Assembly (NCBI RefSeq): GCF_000153165.2
Contig: NC_014472.1
Coordinates: 741,501-805,500, forward strand
DNA length: 64,000 nt
Origin: Maribacter sp. HTCC2170
GTDB lineage: Bacteria; Bacteroidota; Bacteroidia; Flavobacteriales; Flavobacteriaceae
Direction: 5' to 3'
Part shown: piece by piece, positions 45,724 to 55,576 of the stretch
Numbering within the stretch: the stretch's first letter is position 1
Layout: each line of letters begins with the position of its first letter
The notes under the pieces: generated by a model
What the model was told of the DNA's origin: nothing
The model's database searches: none
Seen by the model: the letters and a program-made list of their open reading frames with translations, nothing else
Program-made: the position numbers and the translations under genes

Positions 45724-48274
45724 GCAATTCTTAATTGTTTTATCTTTTCTGTTACTATCGTTTTACCCAAAAAACATAATAGCACAGGAAGACGTTGGTG
45801 ATTCCCAAAACCTAGTCACTTACCTTCAAATATTGGAGCAACGTTTTGAAATAAAGTTTTCTTTTGTTGATGAGGACATTGATAAAATTAACATCGTTAT
45901 TCCTGAAAATCAGAACCTACAGGAAATTCTATTGAATCTGCAGGAACAAACGCAGATTAAAATTCAAAAACTTAATACTCGCTATTATACCCTGACTAAA
46001 AGCACTACGGTGGATATTTGCGCAACGGTTCTTGATAATTTCAAAGAAAATACGGTAAATGGTTCAACCATAGAGGTGCTGGGAAGTTCTGTTGCAGGTA
46101 TAACCGATGAAAATGGAGCTTTCAATTTTGAGAATATTCCAAGAGATGCAATCATTCAAATCAAACATATAGGCTTTAAACCTTTGTTCATTGCCGCCAA
46201 AGAATTGACAGGGGCCAACCCATGCAAAACACTTCTGCTGGATGAAAAATTTGAGCAATTGGAAGAGGTTATTGTACATCAGTTCTTGACAACCGGTTTA
46301 AGCAAAGAACCGGATGCAAGTATTCAACTACAAACCAATGACTTTGGTATACTTCCAGGGTTAATTGAACCAGATGTATTACAAACCATTCAGGCACTAC
46401 CAGGAATAAAAAGTATTGATGAAACTGTATCCAATATCAACATTCGTGGCGGAACCAATGACCAAAATCTTATTCTTTGGGACGGCATCAGAATGTACCA
46501 GTCAGGTCATTTTTTTGGTCTGATTTCTGCCTTTAATCCCTACCTGACCGAAAAGGTTACCTTAATTAAAAATGGTACTAGCGCAGAATATGGCGGTGGA
46601 GTCAGTGGTATTCTTGATATTAAAACCAATAATCAAATTACCGATTATTTAGCTGGTGGAGCAGGATTTAACTTGATTAACGGAGATATATATGGGCAGG
46701 TACCTATTGCGCATAATGCAGCATTTCAGTTTTCAGGAAGAAGATCGTTAACCGATTTTTTCAATACCCCAACCTACGATGAATTTTTTAAAAGAGCATT
46801 TCAAGATACTCAAATCAAAGGCGGGACCGGGCAGTCGGATGAAATCAACAGAACGGAAGATTTTTATTTCTACGATTTTACGGGTAAACTTTTATATGAC
46901 ATAAATGAAAATCATAAAATCAGGGTCAGTTTTATCAATATCAACAATCATCTTGATTACACAGAACAAAACATAACTTCATTACGTGAAACCAACAGCA
47001 GGTTAAACCAAACAAATCTTTCTATAGGAGGAAGCTTAGAAAGCAATTGGAGTGATGTTTTCTCAACAAAGATCAACACATATTACACCCATTATGACCT
47101 TGATTCGGAGAACACCACGGTGAATTCTCCCCAAATCCTATCGCAGGAAAACGAAGTAATAGAAACCGCGCTTGTTTTGAATACACGGTTTCAACTAAGT
47201 GATGCGTTACATTGGTTAAATGGTTACAACTTAAGAGAAACAGGAGTGTTCAATTTTTCAGAAGTTAGTCAACCTCCTTATTTTAATAAAATTAAAAACG
47301 TTTTGCGCTCACATTCGGTTTTTTCAGAAGTGGAATATAGGTCCCCAGACGAAAAGCTTTTTGCAAGAGGAGGAGCTCGCGTAAACTATGTTGAAAATCT
47401 TGACACTTTCAGTGAATATATTGTTGAACCTCGCTTAAATGTCAATTATGAGCTATCCCAAGATTTTAATATTGAATTGCAAGGGGAGTTTAAAAGTCAA
47501 TCCACGCATCAAGTTGTAGATTTAGAACAGAATTTTTTAGGAATTGAAAAACGTAGATGGTACATCGCCGACCCAGAAAACGCACTAGTACCTTTGCCAA
47601 TTACAAAAAGCAAACAAGGTTCAATTGGCTTAAATTATGACCATCACAGCCTATATGTTGGGGCTGAGGCGTTTTATAAACAAGTCAATGGAATTAGTGC
47701 CCGAACCCAAGGATTCCAAAGCAAAGATCAATTCAATGAAGAAATCGGCAGTTATGATGTGAAAGGAATCGAGTTTCTGATTAATAAAAAAACAGCAGAT
47801 TATAGCGCATGGTTAAGTTATACCTACAACGTTAATAATTATACTTTTGATGATGTTGTTCCCAGTACATTTCCCAACAATCTAGATGTTAGGCATACGC
47901 TTACTTTTGCAGGTAATTACACCTATAATGATTTTAGAATTGGTGTCGGGTTAAATTATAGGAGCGGAAAGCCATTTACCAAACCTGAGGAAAACAATCC
48001 GGTTAACACTAATTTCTTTCCTAGTAGAATTACTTTTCAAGAACCAAATAGCAGCCGATTGCCCGAATTCTTAAGAGTTGACACCTCAGCCTTGTATGAT
48101 TTTGACCTCCTTCCTAAAATTAAGGCGACAGTAGGTGTATCAATACTGAATGTCACAAATCGTAAAAACATTCTCAACACGTATTACCGTCTAAATAGTA
48201 ATGACGAAGTTGAAACGGTAGAGAGTGTTTCTTTAGGTCTAACACCCAATTTTAGTTTTAGACTGAAATTTTAA
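45704..48274 (+). CDS. TonB-dependent outer-membrane receptor with N-terminal STN and carboxypeptidase-like domains
   Basis: 856 residues with a signal peptide ending near IIAQED (residue 28). Next comes a secretin/TonB short N-terminal (STN) domain (about 35-100, YLQILEQRFEIKFSF), the domain through which such receptors contact FecR, then a carboxypeptidase-regulatory-like domain (about 105-190). The plug follows (LPGIKSIDETVSNINIRGGT, NLILWDGIRMY, AEYGGGVSGILDIKTN), and the rest is a beta-barrel of the usual length, ending in Phe (FRLKF). There is no SusD-like partner, so it is FecA-like rather than a SusC glycan importer. The ligand is unknown. Confidence 0.92.
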   Translation: MPKKRHKQFLIVLSFLLLSFYPKNIIAQEDVGDSQNLVTYLQILEQRFEIKFSFVDEDIDKINIVIPENQNLQEILLNLQEQTQIKIQKLNTRYYTLTKSTTVDICATVLDNFKENTVNGSTIEVLGSSVAGITDENGAFNFENIPRDAIIQIKHIGFKPLFIAAKELTGANPCKTLLLDEKFEQLEEVIVHQFLTTGLSKEPDASIQLQTNDFGILPGLIEPDVLQTIQALPGIKSIDETVSNINIRGGTNDQNLILWDGIRMYQSGHFFGLISAFNPYLTEKVTLIKNGTSAEYGGGVSGILDIKTNNQITDYLAGGAGFNLINGDIYGQVPIAHNAAFQFSGRRSLTDFFNTPTYDEFFKRAFQDTQIKGGTGQSDEINRTEDFYFYDFTGKLLYDINENHKIRVSFININNHLDYTEQNITSLRETNSRLNQTNLSIGGSLESNWSDVFSTKINTYYTHYDLDSENTTVNSPQILSQENEVIETALVLNTRFQLSDALHWLNGYNLRETGVFNFSEVSQPPYFNKIKNVLRSHSVFSEVEYRSPDEKLFARGGARVNYVENLDTFSEYIVEPRLNVNYELSQDFNIELQGEFKSQSTHQVVDLEQNFLGIEKRRWYIADPENALVPLPITKSKQGSIGLNYDHHSLYVGAEAFYKQVNGISARTQGFQSKDQFNEEIGSYDVKGIEFLINKKTADYSAWLSYTYNVNNYTFDDVVPSTFPNNLDVRHTLTFAGNYTYNDFRIGVGLNYRSGKPFTKPEENNPVNTNFFPSRITFQEPNSSRLPEFLRVDTSALYDFDLLPKIKATVGVSILNVTNRKNILNTYYRLNSNDEVETVESVSLGLTPNFSFRLKF

Positions 48275-48408
48275 AATTAGTCACTCTATTAATTCTACTT
48301 CTTTTCCTACTATATCGAACATAGTGAGGATTATTCTGGTTGAACAAGACAATATTTTAACGTTTTAAAAGTTAATATAATCAACCCAAACCAACCTACG
48401 TTTTTAGA

Positions 48409-50343
48409 ATGAAAACTTCTTATTCCTTCATTTGTTCAGCGCTTTTAATTATTACAAATATAACTGCACAAAAAAGTGTTAACCCAACTGAAGAACACAT
48501 AGCCCATGCCGAGTTATTGAGCTCAATCTATCCCGATGATGAGATTCTTATTCTCAACAGTAATGAAAACATAACCTTTGATTACAATAAATCAGATAAT
48601 CTTGTGGAGGTGAACCAGAAACTCAACGAGGAATTAATGAATATTGTGCCAAGGTCAGACATTCAGAAATATGTCATGTACGACAACACAACCAAAATCA
48701 AAAATTTTAGCACAAAGCTCAGAAATGGTAAGCCAAAATATTTTGCGGTAAAAGATGAATTTTATGAAAGTGGTGACATTTTTTATCATGATGCCCGGGT
48801 CAAATACATGAATATTGACTTTCCTGTCAAAGGGTACAAATACAAATACAACCTTGAAAAAGAATATAGCGATATAAAGTACTTTACTAAAATCGCCTTT
48901 AATAATGAATACCCTATTCTAGAAAAGAAAGTATCATTTTATATCCCTGATTGGTTACAATTGAAAGTAATGGAATTTAATCTTGAAGGATATGAAATCA
49001 ATAAAGAAGAAAAATACGACGAAAAGAAAAAAGCCACTGAGTATACGTATACCATAAAAAACATGCCTGCTTTTCCAACAGAAAAGAATGCCCCAGGACC
49101 ATCACACTATCAACCACATGTTCTAGTAATTGCCAAATCAATGACCAAGGACGAAAACAAGGTAAACTTGTTTCCTGAAACCCAACAATTATACGATTGG
49201 TACAAATCTTTGGTTGATAGTATGGAAGATGATACAGCTGTCCTAAAAAGTAAAGTCGATGAACTTACCGAAGATGCCAAGACAGATGATGAGAAAATCA
49301 AAAATATCTACTACTGGGTTCAGGACAATATAAGATATATAGCTTTTGAAGATGGTATTGCCGGTTTTAAACCCGATGAATCACAGAATGTATTTACCAA
49401 ACGTTATGGTGATTGTAAAGGTATGGCCAATCTCACTAAAAAAATGCTGGTTCTCGCGGGTTTTGATGCCAGATTAACTTGGATTGGCACTAAGAGAATC
49501 GCCTATGACTATTCTATCCCAAGTTTAGCTGTAGACAATCACATGATTTGTTCACTTATTGACAACGGAAAAACATATTTCTTAGATAGCACAGAAAAAT
49601 ATAACTCCTTTGGTGAATATGCTGAACGCATTCAAGGAAGACCAGTTTTAATAGAAAATGGTGATGAGTATATTTTAGATAACATCCCCAATGGGATTGC
49701 TTCCAAGAATAAGGAAATTACAAACTATGACTTTGAGATTTCCGATGATAAAATTATCGGAACGGTAAATAAGACCTATCAGGGAGAAAGCAGGTCGCAC
49801 TTTTTACATAGCTATAATTCAATCAAGACAAACAAAAAAGAGAACGCTCTTAATGCCTATTTGAGTAAAGCGGATAAAAATTGTCAAGTCACTGATGTCA
49901 ATACAACAGACTTGGAAAATAGGGACAATGATATAACTATTGATTATTCTATTTCTTTGGACAATAAAATCTCTTCTTTTGATGACGAGGTTTACATTGA
50001 TTTGGAATACGGGAATCATTTTAAAGATTTGGACCTTTCCGAAAGAGAACTTGATTTGGAGTTCCCGTATAAAACACACGTTGAGTATAACACTACATTA
50101 AAAATTCCGAACGGCTATAGTATAAAAGAGATTCCTGAAGATTTCAATGTACAAACTGAAGATTTCAACATTTCAATAACAATTATCAAAAAGAACAATA
50201 CTCTTGAGTATAACAAAAAGTTTGTATTAAATAAGGCAGCGATTACCAAAACTAATTTTGAGAAATGGAATTCAGCCGTCAAACAACTGAACAATATCTA
50301 CCAAGAACAAGTGATACTTATCAAAAACAATAATACCAAATAA
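48409..50343 (+). CDS. DUF3857 / transglutaminase-like exported protein with intact triad
   Basis: 644 residues with a signal peptide (cleavage near ITAQK, residue 21). The N-terminal part (about 50-250) is a DUF3857-type beta domain. The transglutaminase-like core is at about 290-400, with Cys336 in YGDCKGMAN, His378 in VDNHMICSL and Asp393 in YFLDSTEK. This is the expected Cys-His-Asp order, so peptidase, transamidase or amidase chemistry is possible. A C-terminal beta domain (about 430-630) follows. It is 134 bases after the TonB receptor, on the same strand, and 11 bases before a paralogue. The natural substrate is unknown. Confidence 0.88.
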   Translation: MKTSYSFICSALLIITNITAQKSVNPTEEHIAHAELLSSIYPDDEILILNSNENITFDYNKSDNLVEVNQKLNEELMNIVPRSDIQKYVMYDNTTKIKNFSTKLRNGKPKYFAVKDEFYESGDIFYHDARVKYMNIDFPVKGYKYKYNLEKEYSDIKYFTKIAFNNEYPILEKKVSFYIPDWLQLKVMEFNLEGYEINKEEKYDEKKKATEYTYTIKNMPAFPTEKNAPGPSHYQPHVLVIAKSMTKDENKVNLFPETQQLYDWYKSLVDSMEDDTAVLKSKVDELTEDAKTDDEKIKNIYYWVQDNIRYIAFEDGIAGFKPDESQNVFTKRYGDCKGMANLTKKMLVLAGFDARLTWIGTKRIAYDYSIPSLAVDNHMICSLIDNGKTYFLDSTEKYNSFGEYAERIQGRPVLIENGDEYILDNIPNGIASKNKEITNYDFEISDDKIIGTVNKTYQGESRSHFLHSYNSIKTNKKENALNAYLSKADKNCQVTDVNTTDLENRDNDITIDYSISLDNKISSFDDEVYIDLEYGNHFKDLDLSERELDLEFPYKTHVEYNTTLKIPNGYSIKEIPEDFNVQTEDFNISITIIKKNNTLEYNKKFVLNKAAITKTNFEKWNSAVKQLNNIYQEQVILIKNNNTK

Positions 50344-50354
50344 ACAACCTAAAC

Positions 50355-52550
50355 ATGATCAACAAAGAATCAATAATTTGCCTGTTCGTTAGTTTATGCA
50401 CATTTTCGATTGTTGCACAATCCAAAAAGGAAATTGAGATAAAAGAGATCTTCTGGGGTGCAAACGACACCCAAAAAGAAAATGCAGATATACCATCAAA
50501 ATGGCAAGATCAGTCGGCCGTTATTCTTTATAAGGAGTACTTCTATGATTACCACAAATTTGCCAAGCAGGTAGATTATGTACACTCATTTAGAAAACGA
50601 ATTATGCTATTGGATAAAGCGGCTATTGACGATCATTCTGAATTTTCATTCACCAAAAGATTGAGGGCTAGAAAAGGTTGGGGAAGAAGAGGCACCAACT
50701 ATGTAGGGGTAAAAATCATAAAACCAGATGGTTCTGAAAAAGAAATTGAGATTGATGAAGAAGCGGTCAGGGCCGATGATGAATATAAATTGGCTATATC
50801 CGGATTAGAGGAAGGTGATATATTAGATTATTACATCTATAGCATAGAACCCTTTAAACAAAAATACGGGTACACTTTTGAACCCATAACACGAACCATA
50901 AGCGATGAATACCCTATTAAAGAGATGGTATTGAAATTCAACACCGAAAATGATTTTTTCATCAATTTCAACAGCTATAACGGTGCTCCCGAGCTTGCCG
51001 AAATAAAGACTGACAAAAGAAATGACAGAAGGTATACACTTAAGGCAGAAAACATAGATAAGAACGATTTCCCATTTTGGTATTATCCTCAAATAGAATT
51101 ACCCTATTACAAGTTTCAAGTAACTTTTGCACGCAGAGGAAGTCATGAGAACAGAATTTTCGATTTCATTTCCGAAGATGAAGATGTAATCAAAAAGGTG
51201 GTGTCAAAAGAAGACGTTCTAGAGCTTTACCATGATCACTGGGATTATGACGCGAAGAACTCAAGATTCAGGGAATTAGACAAGTTTTTTGAAGGTCATA
51301 ACCTTTCTGAAGAAGAAAAGATAAAACAGGCGTACTATTATTTTAGACATTTTTACCTCACTCAATTCATAGAGCGATCGGTCTATGCCCAAACCGAGAT
51401 CATTCCTAACATGGTCTATGGCAGCACTGCTTATGATGACCATTTTGATGCATTTGAGAATACCTCATTGATGGCTGAATACTTAGATAGGCATGAAATA
51501 AAATTTGACCGTATTCTTGCTGTCCCAAGGTATGAAGGCACCATAAAGGACGTTCTTTTTAAAAGTGAAATCTCGACTTTTTTAGAAGTTCATGTAAACG
51601 GAAAAACATTATATGTTCCACCATTGTCGCAACATTCCGATATTGATGAGCTAGCGTATAAGTTTGAAAATACCGAAGTCTATGCCCTTAACAAGATTGA
51701 TGGCAAAAACAAGTTGAACAACATTAAGACAGTCTCAACCAGAAAAACCTCTTTTGAAGATAATGGCACTGTAGATAACGCTATAATTACCCTCAATGAA
51801 GATTTTAGTGGTTTCAAGGTTGAAAAAAACGTGGCCTACAAGGGGAACAGCAAAAGTTCTGCCCAAGAAGACCTACTTTATTATTTTGACTATATAAATG
51901 AAGACTATAAGAAATTCAACAACCAAAACTATATAGACAAACAGGTAAAAAAGAAAAAACGAAAAGACCAAATCCAGAAAGAGTCACATGCGTTAATTTC
52001 CAAACTGAAGAAAAGGCAAGGGGAATCTATAAAAAAACAGACTGAAAAAGAGTACGATTTGACTATAGACGAACATACGTATGAAATTTTGGAAACGGGT
52101 AGATATGGTCACGAAAGTCCGTTAGTAACTAAAGAGTATTTTACCATTGAAAACCAATTGGTAAAAAAAGCAGGAAAGAACTATATTTTTGAAGTTGGGA
52201 GATTAGTCGGCGGCCAAGTTAGTTTAACAGAGAAAGAAAAAGCACGTACAAATAACGTTTACATGTACTCGCCAAGGTCTTTTGAAAACACCATTGAATT
52301 GAAAATTCCTATTGGATATTCTGTTGGAGGTCTTGACAAATTGAATGTGAATATTGAAAATGCCTCTGGTGGATTCATTAGTTCTGCCAAAATCGAAGGT
52401 GACGTATTAAAAATTCATACTCGTAAGCACTACAAAAATTATTTTGAACCAAATGCAAACTGGCCTCAAATAGTAGATTTTCTTGAAGCCGCCTACCAAT
52501 TCACACAAGAAAAGATAATTTTCAAAAAGGGTAAATCAACAGCTAAATAA
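50355..52550 (+). CDS. DUF3857 / transglutaminase-like paralogue lacking the catalytic triad
   Basis: 731 residues with a signal peptide ending near IVAQSK (residue 22). The N-terminal DUF3857 domain (about 55-265) is well preserved, with LEEGDILDYYIYSIEP. In the transglutaminase-like part the triad is lost: the Cys position falls in FENTSLM (about residue 368-369, no Cys), the His position in ISTFLEVHV, and the Asp position in YVPPLS. It is longer than the first copy, with an added basic, charged stretch (KKKKRKDQIQKESHA). Start is 11 bases after the active copy. It may be a non-catalytic partner or scaffold. A strong terminator follows. Confidence 0.85.
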   Translation: MINKESIICLFVSLCTFSIVAQSKKEIEIKEIFWGANDTQKENADIPSKWQDQSAVILYKEYFYDYHKFAKQVDYVHSFRKRIMLLDKAAIDDHSEFSFTKRLRARKGWGRRGTNYVGVKIIKPDGSEKEIEIDEEAVRADDEYKLAISGLEEGDILDYYIYSIEPFKQKYGYTFEPITRTISDEYPIKEMVLKFNTENDFFINFNSYNGAPELAEIKTDKRNDRRYTLKAENIDKNDFPFWYYPQIELPYYKFQVTFARRGSHENRIFDFISEDEDVIKKVVSKEDVLELYHDHWDYDAKNSRFRELDKFFEGHNLSEEEKIKQAYYYFRHFYLTQFIERSVYAQTEIIPNMVYGSTAYDDHFDAFENTSLMAEYLDRHEIKFDRILAVPRYEGTIKDVLFKSEISTFLEVHVNGKTLYVPPLSQHSDIDELAYKFENTEVYALNKIDGKNKLNNIKTVSTRKTSFEDNGTVDNAIITLNEDFSGFKVEKNVAYKGNSKSSAQEDLLYYFDYINEDYKKFNNQNYIDKQVKKKKRKDQIQKESHALISKLKKRQGESIKKQTEKEYDLTIDEHTYEILETGRYGHESPLVTKEYFTIENQLVKKAGKNYIFEVGRLVGGQVSLTEKEKARTNNVYMYSPRSFENTIELKIPIGYSVGGLDKLNVNIENASGGFISSAKIEGDVLKIHTRKHYKNYFEPNANWPQIVDFLEAAYQFTQEKIIFKKGKSTAK

Positions 52551-52573
52551 TAAGCTTAAAAGTAATAGCGACT

Positions 52574-52610
52574 AACCTCAGAAGTTAATCTACTTGTGAG
52601 GTTTTTTATT
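52574..52610 (+). terminator. Rho-independent terminator after the DUF3857 pair
   Basis: AACCTCA pairs with TGAGGTT, and inside this, after one G-G mismatch, AAGT pairs with ACTT. A T-run (TTTTTT from 52602) follows the stem. It lies 24 bases past the stop of the second DUF3857 gene, so this is the likely end of the operon. Confidence 0.8.
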
Positions 52611-52618
52611 TCAAATAA

Positions 52619-53641
52619 CTAATTGCCACACATTCCTGTAGTCTTAACCTTCATCACCGTAAACTTATTATGAATCGTATTGAGCAATGAATATTGATCA
52701 AATGAATCTTGACCAAGCTCCCAAATCATAATACCACCTGTTCTCTTTACTGCCAATTCCACTTTCCTTTCTATAGTAGATCTTCCATTATAGTACCGCT
52801 GTGTAGATTCATCTAAGTCGGCAAACTCAGTGCTCTCTTCAATCATTTGCCCATAAGTGAATGACACAACTTCTTGATTGGTAAAATCGTATCCATAGAA
52901 AGGAACTCCAAGTGTTAGTCTATCGGAGTTTATATTTTGAGAGCTATTCCAAAAGTCAATCCCATTCTCAGCAAAATCATAAGAGCTATGCTGGCCAGGA
53001 TTATTAGCGTTCCATGGCCCTGTGCCATCATAAGCCATAATATTTATAAAATCGAACGCGGCAAGCGCTGCATCGTTAATATGTTCAAATCGCGTATTAT
53101 TTGGTAGTGCAGCAGTTAGAAGTTTATCTTCTTTTTTCAATGCCTGATTTAATGTCAAAATAAAATTACTGTATCCAATAGTAACATGACTCCATTCTAA
53201 ATCTACATCAACCCCATCCAAATCATTTAACAATACATAGTCTATTATTTTATCAACAAGGGTGCTTGTTTTGGTATTATCATCAACAAACGAAGACCAA
53301 TTTATTTCTTGCTCGACAGAGAGGCTGCCACCTGCGAGAGAAATAAAAATGAGGATATCCCCATTTCTGCTCCGAGCGTCATTCACCACATCATTTATGC
53401 TTTCTGGAACAATAAGGTTACCTTCATTATCAGGGTTTGCAAAGGCCAGGTTAAGATGGGTTAATTTGCAATAATCAATTTTGTTACTATTAAAAAAACG
53501 ATAGTAGGGCAAATACCCAACAACTCTTTTCTCCCCATTGTTTTCATAAATAATGGAATCCTCTGTTGATGAGTCAGAACAGGCTCCTGCCCAAACTATA
53601 GTACATAGAGCAAGTCTTTTGAAGAATTTTATCAAAAACAT
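52619..53641 (-). CDS. GH18 family (chitinase-like) lipoprotein
   Basis: 340 residues with lipobox AGAC (Cys21). The TIM barrel shows the GH18 signature DLDGVDVDLEW, where Glu149 is the expected acid, with the preceding Asp residues also in place. Blocks KLTHLNLAFANPDNEGN (beta2), FINIMAYDGTGPWNANN and LGVPFYGYDF complete the family pattern. GH18 includes chitinases and endo-beta-N-acetylglucosaminidases; with no chitin-binding domain, its substrate is undecided. The gene is convergent with the DUF3857 pair and 29 bases downstream of argS. Confidence 0.9.
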   Translation of the reverse strand: MFLIKFFKRLALCTIVWAGACSDSSTEDSIIYENNGEKRVVGYLPYYRFFNSNKIDYCKLTHLNLAFANPDNEGNLIVPESINDVVNDARSRNGDILIFISLAGGSLSVEQEINWSSFVDDNTKTSTLVDKIIDYVLLNDLDGVDVDLEWSHVTIGYSNFILTLNQALKKEDKLLTAALPNNTRFEHINDAALAAFDFINIMAYDGTGPWNANNPGQHSSYDFAENGIDFWNSSQNINSDRLTLGVPFYGYDFTNQEVVSFTYGQMIEESTEFADLDESTQRYYNGRSTIERKVELAVKRTGGIMIWELGQDSFDQYSLLNTIHNKFTVMKVKTTGMCGN

Positions 53642-53669
53642 ATAAACTCATTTCCCTATTTAACCAATT

Positions 53670-55457
53670 CTACATCCTCTCAGGAACTTGAATCCCCAGC
53701 AATAAAAATGCAGACTGGATCACTTCACCCACTTTTTTCGAAAGTTGTACTCTAAAAACTTTCTTTTGCTCAACAGATTCGCCCAAAATTGATACCTGCT
53801 GATAAAAAGAATTAAACTCCTTTACCAAATCATACGTATAATTTGCGATGAGAGCTGGACTATAATTTTCTGCCGCCAATTGAATGGTTTCAGGAAAAGC
53901 TTGAACCTGTTTTAATAACTCTTTCTCCTTGGAATGTAATTCCATAGCAGGTTCAACCTCGGAATCCCAAACATTCGCTATCTCGTCCCCTTTGCGAAGT
54001 ATAGATTGTATTCTGGCGTATGTGTATTGAATAAATGGCCCTGTATTCCCTTGAAAATCAACCGACTCTTCAGGGTCAAAAAGAATTCTTTTTTTAGGGT
54101 CCACTTTCAATATATAATATTTCAAAGCTCCTAAGCCAATCATCTTAAATAATCCTTGTTTCTCTGTAACAGAATAGTCATCCAATTTCCCTAATTCTTC
54201 TGAGATTTTGGCCGCTGTTTCTGACATATCAATCATTAAATCATCAGCATCCACAACAGTACCTTCCCTACTCTTCATTTTACCACTGGGCAAATCAACC
54301 ATTCCATAACTTAAATGATGTAAACGCTCTGCCCATGTAAAACCGAGTTTTTTCAAAATCAGAAAAAGCACTTTAAAATGATAATCCTGTTCATTTCCGA
54401 CCGTATAGACCATACCTGTGATATCAGAATAATCCTTTACTCGTTGTATTGCCGTACCAATATCTTGGGTCATATATACTGCCGTACCATCTGATCGCAG
54501 TACAATTTTCTCATCAAGGCCTTCATCGGTCAAATCAATCCAAACGCTGCCATCCTCCTTTTTGTAAAAAACACCTTTTTCTAATCCACTTGCTACAACA
54601 TCCTTTCCTAAAAGATAAGTGTCACTCTCGTAATAAAGTTTATCAAAATCAACGCCAAGGTTCTTGTACGTCTCATCAAAACCTTTATAAACCCATCCGT
54701 TCATGGTTTTCCAAAGACCTACAACCTCATCATCGCTAGCTTCCCATTTTCGTAGCATTGATTGAGCTTCCAACAAAATAGGGGCTTCTTTTTCTGCTTG
54801 TTTCTTTTCAACTCCTTTCGAGACCATTTCTTCGATTTCAGCTTTATAAGCCTTATCAAATGCGACATAGTAATTACCAACAAGTTTATCGCCCTTTAAT
54901 CCAGTATTTTGAGGTGTTTCGCCTTTTCCAAATTTCTGCCAAGCCAGCATACTTTTACATATATGAATACCCCTATCATTGATGATTTGGGTTTTATATA
55001 CCTTTTTACCTGCTGCCTTCAAAATTTCGGCAACTGAGTAACCTAATAGATTATTACGAATATGACCTAAGTGCAGTGGCTTGTTGGTATTGGGAGAGGA
55101 ATATTCCACCATTACGGCTTCCTTACCTGCATTAGCTCTATAGCCAAAATTTTTAATTTTTTTTATGGATTTAAAAAACTCAATGTAGTGTGAATCACTG
55201 ATTACAATATTCAAAAACCCTTTCACCACATTGAAACCTGATACATCCTCAACATGTTCCATTAGGTATTCACCTATTTGATTTCCTAATACCGCAGGGT
55301 TGCCTTTGACAAATCGTAGCATCGGAAAAACAACAACCGTAATATCCCCTTCAAAGTCCTTTCTGGTAGGCTGAAACTCAACAGTTGGCAAATCAACTTT
55401 GTATACTGTAGAAATTGCTTCTTTTACCTTAGTGGTTAGGATTTCTTGAATGCTCAT
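53670..55457 (-). CDS. argS: Arginyl-tRNA synthetase
   Basis: 595 residues, class I synthetase. The ATP-binding HIGH motif is HLGH (129-132) within SSPNTNKPLHLGHIRNN. The KMSKS-like loop reads KMKSREG. The additional N-terminal domain (about 1-100) and the C-terminal anticodon-binding domain with the family's DALRC region (about 455-595) are present. It charges tRNA-Arg with arginine. It is followed downstream by a GH18 gene and preceded by two arginine-deiminase-superfamily genes, which may reflect an arginine-related neighbourhood. Confidence 0.96.
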   Translation of the reverse strand: MSIQEILTTKVKEAISTVYKVDLPTVEFQPTRKDFEGDITVVVFPMLRFVKGNPAVLGNQIGEYLMEHVEDVSGFNVVKGFLNIVISDSHYIEFFKSIKKIKNFGYRANAGKEAVMVEYSSPNTNKPLHLGHIRNNLLGYSVAEILKAAGKKVYKTQIINDRGIHICKSMLAWQKFGKGETPQNTGLKGDKLVGNYYVAFDKAYKAEIEEMVSKGVEKKQAEKEAPILLEAQSMLRKWEASDDEVVGLWKTMNGWVYKGFDETYKNLGVDFDKLYYESDTYLLGKDVVASGLEKGVFYKKEDGSVWIDLTDEGLDEKIVLRSDGTAVYMTQDIGTAIQRVKDYSDITGMVYTVGNEQDYHFKVLFLILKKLGFTWAERLHHLSYGMVDLPSGKMKSREGTVVDADDLMIDMSETAAKISEELGKLDDYSVTEKQGLFKMIGLGALKYYILKVDPKKRILFDPEESVDFQGNTGPFIQYTYARIQSILRKGDEIANVWDSEVEPAMELHSKEKELLKQVQAFPETIQLAAENYSPALIANYTYDLVKEFNSFYQQVSILGESVEQKKVFRVQLSKKVGEVIQSAFLLLGIQVPERM

Positions 55458-55576
55458 TGGGCTGTAATTTAAGCTGCAAAACTAAACATTTTTTATGCTT
55501 TAAGACCTATTGCCCACATTTACTTAAACCCCTATTTGGGTGTTAGACATTACACGAAAACAAACACGATAGCTTC

